Shown one piece after another: positions 1 to 6,865 of a DNA stretch of 18,962 nucleotides; the first letter of the stretch is position 1, and the number at the start of each line of letters is the position of its first letter. The position numbers and the translations under genes were made by a program. A model generated the notes under the pieces. That model saw only the letters and a list, made by a program, of their open reading frames with translations. It did not search any database and had not been told where the DNA came from. The stretch lies in NCBI GenBank assembly GCA_019420345.1, contig JAHZHI010000059.1:1-18962 (forward strand). The letters run 5' to 3'. The stretch is from Peptococcaceae bacterium. Lineage in GTDB: Bacteria > Bacillota > Peptococcia > Peptococcales > Peptococcaceae.

Positions 1-13
1 CGTTTGAATTGTA

Positions 14-1249
14 TCATTCTGAGGTGTTGCACTTGACTTGACAATTCGCCACCAAAAGAAGCATACCACCTGAAATGGCATAAAACAACATTGAAGCCCA
101 AAGGTTCATAGCACGCTGCCAATGAGGACGTTTAAGATGAAGATGGTGCCACGCATAAACAATGATACCATAAGCAATGGCTGCAAGCAGGGCTGGCCAA
201 ATGATGATCGGTGTCAGCAGCGCAAGTCCGATTTGCAGCAAAGCAATCTCAGCAATCGGCCACAAAGCATAGCAATTTGCCAATGTACGCTTATCATAAG
301 GAATGATCAACCCTGCATCATGTTTCCTTTTCATTTTAACCATGGATTCCAAATTTTGCGTGGTAAGCGTGCTGAAAGCAAAATTCCACACAACAATGAA
401 GGCCAGCGGTCCAAAAGAACCGAAAATTGGCGTGAGTAATGCCACCAATGCTACCCCAATTTCTATCGCTAATATAGACCATGATCCTTTTGGCAAACGC
501 AGCGCATCCAGCATGCTCTTTTTCAGCAGGGGATGCATGTTCAAGCGCTGAGGATAAACCAATGCATAACGATCCTTCACCGCTATTTCGTTTGCAACCG
601 TCATCACGCGGCTCCAATCCATGCGCGCTGCGGCACATTGCAAAACATCCAAATTACGCATATCTTTCATATAGCGATCCCAATCCAGCGTCATCAATCT
701 ACGCAGCTGCCCCAGCAGCACCACCCCGTTGAAAACGATTCCCAACATCGACAGATGAAAAGCAAACAACGCTGCCGCTGCGGCCATTTCCAATAGCAGC
801 AGCCATTCCGGCACAGAGTGATGATAACGCTGCCAAGTCAACAGCAGCCACAGTGCGAGCATCGAAAAAAGGTGCACGCCTGACCAATAATCGCCAATAA
901 TCACGCCCCAACCAACGCCAACTGCCGCCATCACGACCACGTAAGCAGAAAATTTAAGTAGAAGAATGCCGAGCACAATGCGTCGATCTGGCAAAAAATG
1001 CAGGGTGGCTGGATTCATCAACACTAACGGATAACGTTTGGTCACCAGCATCACAAACATCAAACATGCCATGCCGATTTCAATGCCGTTTTGATACTGA
1101 CGACAAAAAGCCGCTACCGCTTCCCCATTCAATAAGAGAAAAGCAATGCTTAGTGCACCGCAAAAATATGCAGTGATCCAGTTTTTTACGGTGCTGCACT
1201 TATAGCGCAGCGTATTCTTTATCATCAATAGCAAGGTCTTCGTCTTCAT
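14..1249 (-). CDS. EcsB-like ABC transporter permease
   Basis: Integral membrane protein of about 411 residues, with long hydrophobic stretches from the N-terminal third (after a basic N-terminus containing MIKNTLRYKC) to the C-terminus (ending near GGMLLLVANC). Its gene starts inside the end of the upstream ATPase gene (stop at 1200-1202), so the two are translationally coupled and should form one exporter. Length and partner resemble EcsB of the EcsAB family, a poorly understood Firmicutes transporter linked to protein secretion and protease or competence phenotypes; the substrate is unknown. Start choice is uncertain: ATG at 1249 has an AGGTG-like site about 8 bases upstream, GTG at 1270 would extend it by 7 residues, and ATG at 1225 would shorten it by 8. 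Membrane character is certain; the EcsB assignment rests mainly on the partner. Confidence 0.75.
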   Translation of the reverse strand: MKTKTLLLMIKNTLRYKCSTVKNWITAYFCGALSIAFLLLNGEAVAAFCRQYQNGIEIGMACLMFVMLVTKRYPLVLMNPATLHFLPDRRIVLGILLLKFSAYVVVMAAVGVGWGVIIGDYWSGVHLFSMLALWLLLTWQRYHHSVPEWLLLLEMAAAAALFAFHLSMLGIVFNGVVLLGQLRRLMTLDWDRYMKDMRNLDVLQCAAARMDWSRVMTVANEIAVKDRYALVYPQRLNMHPLLKKSMLDALRLPKGSWSILAIEIGVALVALLTPIFGSFGPLAFIVVWNFAFSTLTTQNLESMVKMKRKHDAGLIIPYDKRTLANCYALWPIAEIALLQIGLALLTPIIIWPALLAAIAYGIIVYAWHHLHLKRPHWQRAMNLWASMLFYAISGGMLLLVANCQVKCNTSE

Positions 1250-1973
1250 TGTCCCATTCACCTGTTTCACGATCCGTCAGCGCGATATAACAATCCTCAA
1301 TGGTACAGCTGGCATCAAATCCGTGCTGCCGCAGAATTTCCGCCTTGGTTCCTACAGCAATCACATGCCCTCCATCCAACATGATGTAACGATCACAGAA
1401 CATTTCTATGACATCCAGCAAGTGCGTCGACAGAAGCACGCCTTTGTTTCGCGCACGCAGCTCCATTAAAATCGCCTTCAACACATGCATATGCTTTGGG
1501 TCCAAGCCATTAAACGGTTCATCTGCGATGAGATAAGAAAAGTTTCGCAGCAGAGCCATAGCAATCATCAGCTTCTGTTGATTTCCTTTTGAAAGCGCAT
1601 GCGGCATTTTTTGCAAATACTGTTGGAGGCCAAATCGTTTTACCAATTCATCCACTGCGTATTCTCCCGTGGGATACATGTCGCGAATAAATTGGAAATG
1701 TTCCTTCACTGTCAAAAATTCATAGTAAATCGGCGCATCTGGAATATAAGCCATCGGCAGAGCATTCTTCTCGGCAAAAATATCCACATTATCCATGAAA
1801 ACCGTGCCCGCATCTGGGGTTAGATAACGATTGAGCAATTTCATGGTGGTGGTTTTACCGGCACCATTGGCACCAACCAATCCCACAATCTCACCAGGTT
1901 GAATTCGAAAAGACACATCATCCAACGCTGTGAACGCTCCATAGTTTTTTGTCACATTGCGGAATTCAATCAT
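1200..1973 (-). CDS. EcsA-like ABC transporter ATP-binding protein
   Basis: ABC ATPase of 257 residues that powers the membrane protein encoded just downstream. Visible motifs are Walker A GANGAGKTT (residues 34-42), a signature loop reading LSKGNQQK rather than LSGGQ, Walker B ending LIADEPFNGLD, and the H-loop in STHLL. The segment YIPDAPIYYEFLTVKEH after the Q-loop region closely matches what I recall of EcsA (YIPETPVLYEELT), which supports that subfamily over a drug or lipid exporter. The last 25 or so residues are very acidic (EWDNEDEDLAIDD). The start is ATG 1973, with AGGAG seven bases upstream; an in-frame ATG at 1994 lies upstream of that site and is rejected. Walker A, Walker B and H-loop residues are intact, so the protein should hydrolyse ATP. 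Confidence 0.9.
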   Translation of the reverse strand: MIEFRNVTKNYGAFTALDDVSFRIQPGEIVGLVGANGAGKTTTMKLLNRYLTPDAGTVFMDNVDIFAEKNALPMAYIPDAPIYYEFLTVKEHFQFIRDMYPTGEYAVDELVKRFGLQQYLQKMPHALSKGNQQKLMIAMALLRNFSYLIADEPFNGLDPKHMHVLKAILMELRARNKGVLLSTHLLDVIEMFCDRYIMLDGGHVIAVGTKAEILRQHGFDASCTIEDCYIALTDRETGEWDNEDEDLAIDDKEYAAL

Positions 1974-2022
1974 AGTTACACTCCTAGTATGCATTTAGAG
2001 AACAAATTGACAAATTTTTCTC

Positions 2023-2051
2023 ATTATATCATGCGATTGATTGATCGACAA
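2023..2051 (-). promoter_or_regulatory. Promoter of the ecsA-ecsB-like pair
   Basis: Reading the minus strand, TTGTCG (2046-2051) and a perfect TATAAT (2023-2028) are separated by 17 bases, about 50 bases upstream of the ATPase start. Just past the expected transcription start there is a 7-base direct repeat (acaaatt at 2002-2008 and 2010-2016 on the plus strand), which could be incidental. Confidence 0.65.
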
Positions 2052-2070
2052 GGCATATTCAATCTACCCA

Positions 2071-2118
2071 TATAAAAGCACCCTATGCCAGAAAGCCTAC
2101 CTTTCAGCATAGGGTGCT
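2071..2118 (-). terminator. Terminator after the alpha-hydroxy-acid oxidoreductase gene
   Basis: A 12-base perfect inverted repeat (AGCACCCTATGC at 2077-2088 with GCATAGGGTGCT at 2107-2118) continues inward for several more pairs with one bulge and closes on a short loop. On the minus strand it is followed by TTTATA, and on the plus strand a T-run lies a few bases beyond, so it could work in both directions. It separates the oxidoreductase from the ABC transporter promoter. Confidence 0.75.
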
Positions 2119-2222
2119 GCAACTTTTTCTCATTCCATCTTAATGATATTCACACTTCTTCTTTCATTCTATCGTCATACTGCCAAATCAAAGCCTACAT
2201 ACGCTTCTCTTCCATTGCACGA

Positions 2223-3248
2223 TCAAAATGGCATCCGAACCATATCGCGTGTGATGTCGGAAATTTTTCTTGCGCCACACATGTACATGGTGTCTTTTAA
2301 TTCATCGAGGAGCTTGTCAAAATAGCATTCGATGCCTTCCTGCCCACCGCCGTAGTATGACACCAAAACCGGTCGGCAGATCAGGCAGAGATCGGCGCCA
2401 AGAGCATAGGCTTTGAAGAGATCCAGGCCAGAACGGATGCCGCCGTCGACGATCACGGTTGCCCGCTTTCCAACGGCGTCAACGATTTCCGGCAATACTT
2501 CAACGGTCGCTGGAACATCGGACAACACTCTGCCGCCATGGTTTGACACAATGAGGACATCTGCACCAGCATCCAGCGCTTTTAAGGCGCTTGCCGCTGT
2601 CATGATGCCTTTAACGATAAATGGCACACCAGCGTTTTCTTTCAGCATACGCAGCTGATCAATGGACTTTGTGCCGCCGGTTCCATGGCATGCTTTTAAA
2701 TGCGGCAGTCCGGCACTGTCAATGACGACGCCCATGGCCAATGGCGGCATGTCTGCTTTGCAGCGATTCATCTGAACGATAATGTCGTCATCAGCTTCTG
2801 GATTGATGATGGGTACACCGTAATTGTTGTGGCATTGACGAATCTTTACATTATCTTCCTGCACGGCTGTTTCCAAACCAGTGCCATAAAAATGCAAGAG
2901 GCCTCTGGTTTCGCAGGCTGCCATGCATTTGTCATTAAAATCCCGTACATCATCTGTCGGATTGAACTGTTTGCCAATCGAACCAATCGGCCCTGACACC
3001 AGCGGAAAAGCCAATGTTCTCCCTAGAAATTCAATCGATGTATCAATGTCTGTATTCGGCACGATGACATCCATGTTCAGCTTGATTTTTCGCCAGGCGT
3101 TGTAGTTATCATGAGCAACATTTCCTGGTTTCTTAGCGCCCGGCCCCGGCAGGGTATTGCCGCAGCCCAAGCCGTCACATACCGGACAAGCCTTGCAGTT
3201 TGGGCCAATGTGCTCTCTTGCACGTGCCAACACTTCTGAATACTCCAT
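2223..3248 (-). CDS. FMN-dependent alpha-hydroxy-acid oxidoreductase with N-terminal Cys cluster motif
   Basis: Protein of 341 residues of the FMN_dh fold (glycolate oxidase / lactate dehydrogenase / lactate oxidase superfamily). The C-terminal half carries IVKGIMT (flavin-contacting Lys), IVSNHGGR (catalytic His and substrate-binding Arg) and DGGIRSGLDLFKAYALGAD (FMN phosphate site). The N-terminus differs from classical members: Cys18, Cys21, Cys24 and Cys29 form a CX2CX2CX4C motif typical of Fe-S or metal ligands. I recall similar Cys-rich N-termini in clostridial proteins annotated as alpha-hydroxy-acid oxidizing protein, so this is probably a subfamily trait. The substrate (lactate, another 2-hydroxy acid, or something else) cannot be read from the sequence. 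The start is ATG 3248, with GGGAGG seven bases upstream; the ATG at 3269 lies upstream of that site. It is monocistronic, with its own promoter and terminator. Confidence 0.85.
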   Translation of the reverse strand: MEYSEVLARAREHIGPNCKACPVCDGLGCGNTLPGPGAKKPGNVAHDNYNAWRKIKLNMDVIVPNTDIDTSIEFLGRTLAFPLVSGPIGSIGKQFNPTDDVRDFNDKCMAACETRGLLHFYGTGLETAVQEDNVKIRQCHNNYGVPIINPEADDDIIVQMNRCKADMPPLAMGVVIDSAGLPHLKACHGTGGTKSIDQLRMLKENAGVPFIVKGIMTAASALKALDAGADVLIVSNHGGRVLSDVPATVEVLPEIVDAVGKRATVIVDGGIRSGLDLFKAYALGADLCLICRPVLVSYYGGGQEGIECYFDKLLDELKDTMYMCGARKISDITRDMVRMPF

Positions 3249-3319
3249 CTTGATGCCTCCCTTTTCCATATAGGTTCACTCTTATTACAGGCTTATATGC
3301 TGCATGTTTCTCCACAAAA

Positions 3320-3348
3320 ATGATATCATTGCCTTCTTTTCATTGCAA
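3320..3348 (-). promoter_or_regulatory. Promoter of the alpha-hydroxy-acid oxidoreductase gene
   Basis: TTGCAA (3343-3348) and TATCAT (3320-3325) on the minus strand are spaced by 17 bases. They sit between the folD terminator and the gene and would give a leader of roughly 65 bases. Confidence 0.55.
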
Positions 3349-3385
3349 CGTCACACACTGAACACTGCTTTTTACGGACATTCTT

Positions 3386-3429
3386 TCAAAAAAATAATGG
3401 GATGCAGCGTTTAAGCCGAATCCCATTAT
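3386..3429 (-). terminator. Terminator of the fhs-fchA-folD operon
   Basis: A 10-base perfect inverted repeat (ataatgggat at 3394-3403 with atcccattat at 3420-3429) has partly paired inner bases and is followed on the minus strand by an unbroken run of seven T. This is a classical intrinsic terminator 24 bases after the folD stop codon. Confidence 0.9.
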
Positions 3430-3453
3430 CATCATCTATCAAACAATCACAAT

Positions 3454-4320
3454 TTATTCTGGCATCTCCATACCATTCAGCAGATATGCTGCCTGAATGG
3501 TATGTTTGCCAAGAATAGCGGTGGTAACCGTACCAACGCCGCCAGGCACAGGGGTGATCATGCTGGCGTGTGGTTCGGCGCTGTCATAGTCGACATCACC
3601 GCAGAGTTTGTTGTTTTCATCCATGTTGATGCCAACGTCAACGACGACAGCACCTTCGCCAACCATATCACCGGTGATCATTTTTGCTTTTCCCGCACAG
3701 GCAACGAGGACTTCACCCTCGCGGCAGCGTGCTGGCAAATCCACGGTTTTGGTATGGCAAATGGTTGGTGTGGCATTTTGACCAAGCATGAGCATAGCAA
3801 GTGGTTTGCCAACAACCATGCTGCGGCCAACAATGGTCACACGTTTGCCGCGCAGTTCCACGCCACACTGTGCAAGGATTTCCATAACAGCCGATGGCGT
3901 GCATGGCGCAAAACCCGTCTTATCACCCGCGAACACTTTTGCTGCATTGGCTGGGCCCATGCTGTCCACGTCTTTGAGCGGATTGATCATGTGTTTCAGC
4001 GGTTCGACATCGAGGTGCTTTGGCAACGGCTGGAACAGCAGAATGCCATGCACCGCAGGATCGTCGTTCACTGCACGGAAGGTGTCTTCGAGGGTTGCCT
4101 GATCGACGTCTTCCGGCATGAGAATATTTTTCACTGTCACCTTCATATTGGCCATGCGCTTCATAGCAGAGCGTTCATAGGACAGATCGTCTGGACGTTC
4201 ACCCACGCGCACAATGGCTAAGCATGGATCGATACCCTTGCTGCGAAGATCGTCGGTAAGCGGGGTCAATTGCGCTTCCATCTTCGCGACAACTTCTTTA
4301 CCTAACATTTGTTGAGCCAT
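3454..4320 (-). CDS. folD: Methylenetetrahydrofolate dehydrogenase / methenyltetrahydrofolate cyclohydrolase
   Basis: FolD of 288 residues, the usual length. It oxidises 5,10-methylene-THF to methenyl-THF with NAD(P)+ and classically also hydrolyses this to 10-formyl-THF. Visible are the substrate-domain strand FQPLP (residues 96-100), PLKDVDS (114-120), the Rossmann turn GRSMVVGKP (165-173) and PVPGGVGTVT near the C-terminus. The catalytic Lys is present at position 54. The usual YxxxK tyrosine four residues before it is replaced by Arg50, with a Tyr two residues earlier (DDLSYERSAMKR). I believe this variant occurs in other anaerobic Firmicutes, but cyclohydrolase activity may be affected, and the adjacent fchA could cover it. 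It is the last gene of the operon, 12 bases after fchA, with a GGGGG-type ribosome binding site just before ATG 4320. Confidence 0.95.
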   Translation of the reverse strand: MAQQMLGKEVVAKMEAQLTPLTDDLRSKGIDPCLAIVRVGERPDDLSYERSAMKRMANMKVTVKNILMPEDVDQATLEDTFRAVNDDPAVHGILLFQPLPKHLDVEPLKHMINPLKDVDSMGPANAAKVFAGDKTGFAPCTPSAVMEILAQCGVELRGKRVTIVGRSMVVGKPLAMLMLGQNATPTICHTKTVDLPARCREGEVLVACAGKAKMITGDMVGEGAVVVDVGINMDENNKLCGDVDYDSAEPHASMITPVPGGVGTVTTAILGKHTIQAAYLLNGMEMPE

Positions 4321-4332
4321 AATCGTTCCCCC

Positions 4333-4950
4333 TTACTTGATCGCTGCGAGAACGCCGCCATAGATGCTCTTTTGAAGTGCAGCACCTTCGGCGATGATGG
4401 CATCGGCCTTAGCATTCATTTCATCGGCGCGTTCGCGATTTTTCATGAGTTTGGTATTGATATACACGTTGAGAGAAGCACCTTCGATGGCTGCTTGGGC
4501 AAAAAGAATGCCCACGCCAACGTCGCTGACTGCCAAACGGCTGCCTTTTTCTACTAGGATCTCCAGCTCTTTGGCTGCAGCAAGAACAGTCTCCATGATC
4601 GACATCGGTACAACGCTGGCTTCATAGAGTGCGTCCTCCATAATCTGATCACGGCTTGGGTCGTCCTTCGGAATGCTGTACGCTTTGGAAAGCGGCTCGA
4701 AAGCAACAGCATCACCGTCAACGAGATCAATGAGCTGATCGCGCAGTTCTTCCAGACGCGCACGGCAGGCGATGAGTTCTTCTTCATACTCAGCGTATTT
4801 TTTCTTGCCAATGGTGAGATTGGTCACCATCATGCCCAGCGCAGCGGCAAACGCCCCAACAGCGGCGGAAGCACCGCCGCCGCCAGGAACCGGCGCGTTG
4901 GACGAAAGTTCGGCCAAAAACTGTGTGGCCGGTTTTTCTAACATTTTCAT
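4333..4950 (-). CDS. fchA: Methenyltetrahydrofolate cyclohydrolase / cyclodeaminase family protein
   Basis: Small alpha-helical protein of 205 residues of the formiminotransferase-cyclodeaminase (FTCD_C) family. The N-terminal signature SSNAPVPGGGGASAAVGAFAAALG is characteristic of this family and shapes the folate site, and a further family-like stretch reads EGASLNVYINTKLM. Stand-alone members in anaerobes act either as methenyl-THF cyclohydrolase (FchA) or as formimino-THF cyclodeaminase. Position between fhs and folD favours the cyclohydrolase step, linking methenyl-THF to 10-formyl-THF. The start is ATG 4950 with GAGGTG upstream; a second in-frame ATG (4944) and a GTG (4959) are alternatives differing by only a few residues. 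It begins 16 bases after the fhs stop, so all three genes should be one transcript. Confidence 0.88.
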   Translation of the reverse strand: MKMLEKPATQFLAELSSNAPVPGGGGASAAVGAFAAALGMMVTNLTIGKKKYAEYEEELIACRARLEELRDQLIDLVDGDAVAFEPLSKAYSIPKDDPSRDQIMEDALYEASVVPMSIMETVLAAAKELEILVEKGSRLAVSDVGVGILFAQAAIEGASLNVYINTKLMKNRERADEMNAKADAIIAEGAALQKSIYGGVLAAIK

Positions 4951-4966
4951 GCGGCCCACCTCTTAA

Positions 4967-6646
4967 TTAGAACAAGCCGGAGATGACACCATCGTTGTCG
5001 ACATCGATCTTTTCAGCAGCTGGAACCTTAGGCAGACCAGGCATCTTCATGATGCTGCCGGTCAGCGCAACAAGGAAACCTGCACCGATGGACGCCGTCA
5101 TATCGCTGATGGTGATACGGAAACCAGTAGGACGGCCCAGCTTTGTTTGGTCGTCGGTGAGAGAATACTGGTTCTTTGCCATGCAGATTGGCAGGTTGCC
5201 AAATCCAAGCTTTTCAAAGGTAGCAATTTCGCTTTCTGCTTTTGCAGTATAGTCAACGCCGTCAGCACCATAAACTTTGGTAGCAATGGCTTCGATCTTT
5301 TCTTTGATGGAAAGTTCCGTATCGTAAACAAACTTCATTTCGCTAGGCTGTTCACAGAGGCGAACCACTTCTTTAGCAAGTTCTTCGCCGCCGGCGCCGC
5401 CTTTGCCCCATACTTCGGAAAGAGCAACGTTGACGCCGAGTTCATTGCATTTTTCGCGAACAAGTGCCAATTCTGCTTCGGTATCGGTTGGGAAACGGTT
5501 GATAGCAACAACAACAGGCAGCCCGTACACATTGGTGATGTTTTCAATGTGCTTGAGCAGGTTTGGCAGACCTTTTTCAAGAGCTTCAAGGTTTTCAGCA
5601 CCAAGATCAGCCTTTGCAACGCCGCCATTGTATTTGAGCGCTTTAATGGTTGCAACGAGCACCACTGCACTTGGACGAATGCCAGTCATGCGGCATTTGA
5701 TATCAATGAATTTTTCAGCGCCGAGGTCAGCACCGAAGCCGGCTTCAGTGATCAGATAATCTGCCATCTTCATACCCATCTGGGTAGCAATAACGCTGTT
5801 GCAGCCGTGTGCAATGTTTGCAAATGGGCCGCCATGAATGAACGCTGGGGTTCCTTCAAGGGTTTGTACAAGGTTTGGCTTGAGAGCATCTTTAAGCAGC
5901 GCAGCCATTGCACCCTGTGCCTTCAAATCACCAGCGGTAACAGGCTGGCCATCATAGGTATAAGCAACGATGACACGAGCGAGGCGTTCTTTCAGGTCGT
6001 CGATGTTGGTAGCCAGGCAGAAAATAGCCATGATTTCAGAAGCAACGGTGATGTCAAAACCGTCAGAACGGGTGACACCATCCACTGGACGGCCAATCCC
6101 ATCAATGACATTGCGCAGCTGACGATCGTTCATATCCAGGCAGCGGCGCCATACGACACGCTTTGGATTGATGTTCAGTGCATTGCCCTGATAAATGTGG
6201 TTGTCGAGCATAGCAGCAAGCAGGTTATTGGCTGCACCGATGGCGTGCAGGTCACCGGTGAAATGCAGGTTGATGTCTTCCATTGGCACAACCTGTGCAT
6301 AACCGCCGCCAGCAGCGCCGCCTTTTACACCGAAGACAGGGCCAAGGGATGGTTCACGAAGCGCCACCATGGTCTTTTTGCCAAGGCGGTTGAGCGCATC
6401 AGCCACACCGATGGTCGTTGTGGTTTTCCCTTCACCAGCTGGCGTTGGGTTGATGGCAGTGACCAAAACAACCTTTGCATTCTTGCGGTCTTTTAAAACA
6501 TCATTATAGTAACGAAAGTCGATTTTCGCTTTGTATTTGCCGTAGTTTTCTACGTAATCTTCAGGAATATCCAGCTTTGCTGCAATATCATTGATTGGCT
6601 GCATGGTTGCTTCCTGTGCAATTTCAATATCAGATTTAAATCCCAT
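4967..6646 (-). CDS. fhs: Formate--tetrahydrofolate ligase (10-formyl-THF synthetase)
   Basis: Enzyme of 559 residues, the normal bacterial length. It joins formate and THF using ATP to give 10-formyl-THF; in amino-acid and purine fermenters the reaction runs backwards to make ATP and formate. The P-loop TPAGEGKTT lies at residues 68-76, followed by family blocks REPSLGPVFGVKGGAAGGGYAQV, FTGDLHAIGAANNLLAA and TEAGFGADLGAEKF. The C-terminus (ADGVDYTAKAESEI, then KMPGLPKVPAA and VISGLF) is also typical. The start is ATG 6646 with AAAGGAG about nine bases upstream; the 22 extra residues of the longer frame precede that site and do not look like the family. It is the first gene of the fhs-fchA-folD operon. 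Confidence 0.97.
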   Translation of the reverse strand: MGFKSDIEIAQEATMQPINDIAAKLDIPEDYVENYGKYKAKIDFRYYNDVLKDRKNAKVVLVTAINPTPAGEGKTTTTIGVADALNRLGKKTMVALREPSLGPVFGVKGGAAGGGYAQVVPMEDINLHFTGDLHAIGAANNLLAAMLDNHIYQGNALNINPKRVVWRRCLDMNDRQLRNVIDGIGRPVDGVTRSDGFDITVASEIMAIFCLATNIDDLKERLARVIVAYTYDGQPVTAGDLKAQGAMAALLKDALKPNLVQTLEGTPAFIHGGPFANIAHGCNSVIATQMGMKMADYLITEAGFGADLGAEKFIDIKCRMTGIRPSAVVLVATIKALKYNGGVAKADLGAENLEALEKGLPNLLKHIENITNVYGLPVVVAINRFPTDTEAELALVREKCNELGVNVALSEVWGKGGAGGEELAKEVVRLCEQPSEMKFVYDTELSIKEKIEAIATKVYGADGVDYTAKAESEIATFEKLGFGNLPICMAKNQYSLTDDQTKLGRPTGFRITISDMTASIGAGFLVALTGSIMKMPGLPKVPAAEKIDVDNDGVISGLF

Positions 6647-6762
6647 TGGTAGACACTCCTTTATTGTCGTTGTATAAAAAAACATGGCACGCAAAACGCG
6701 TTCTACCATCAACTTTACATCATTCTACAATCCTCTGCTTATCGATATTATTTTTTATCTTC

Positions 6763-6778
6763 ATAAGCGTACGCTTAT
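6763..6778. repeat. 16-base perfect palindrome upstream of fhs
   Basis: ATAAGCGTACGCTTAT is self-complementary and lies in the lpdA-fhs spacer about 117 bases before the fhs start. No T-run follows on either strand, so it does not look like a terminator. A regulator-binding operator or an RNA hairpin in the fhs leader are possible. It abuts a second inverted repeat at 6778-6804. Confidence 0.6.
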
Positions 6779-6804
6779 TGTGCGCGGACACGCTCACAGC
6801 ACAA
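6778..6804 (-). repeat. Inverted repeat (bulged hairpin) in the lpdA-fhs spacer
   Basis: On the minus strand TTGTGC (6799-6804) pairs with GCACAA (6778-6783). Inside, GCG pairs with CGC around a TGTC loop, leaving a five-base bulge. It directly adjoins the 16-base palindrome and is not followed by T, so a role in fhs regulation is as likely as termination. Confidence 0.4.
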
Positions 6805-6813
6805 AGAATCATC

Positions 6814-6852
6814 GGTTTCTGCATTCCAAAAAATTTGTCAAACGCAGAAACC
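6814..6852 (-). terminator. Possible weak terminator after lpdA
   Basis: A 9-base perfect inverted repeat (GGTTTCTGC at 6814-6822 with GCAGAAACC at 6844-6852) with a large AT-rich loop lies 13 bases past the lpdA stop. On the minus strand only a broken T stretch follows (GATGATTCTTTG), so termination would be incomplete and the one-carbon operon could receive read-through from the gcv operon. Confidence 0.4.
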
Positions 6853-6865
6853 AATGCCCAGCTAT

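Noticed and set aside
5147..6496. Long plus-strand open frame (449 codons) opposite fhs
   Set aside because: It is the antisense shadow of a highly conserved enzyme gene; Cys/Phe/His-rich composition and no family resemblance. The same applies to the 510-codon plus-strand frame at 10657-12189 opposite gcvPA and the 314-codon frame at 6854-7798 opposite lpdA.
6835..6841. TTGACA-like hexamer in the lpdA trailer as an fhs promoter
   Set aside because: No -10 element lies 16-18 bases downstream, and the hexamer sits in the loop of a hairpin.
6647..6865. ZTP or THF riboswitch upstream of fhs
   Set aside because: The conserved CCGCCUGGGC-type end of the ZTP motif and the THF riboswitch core are absent; only simple palindromes are present.
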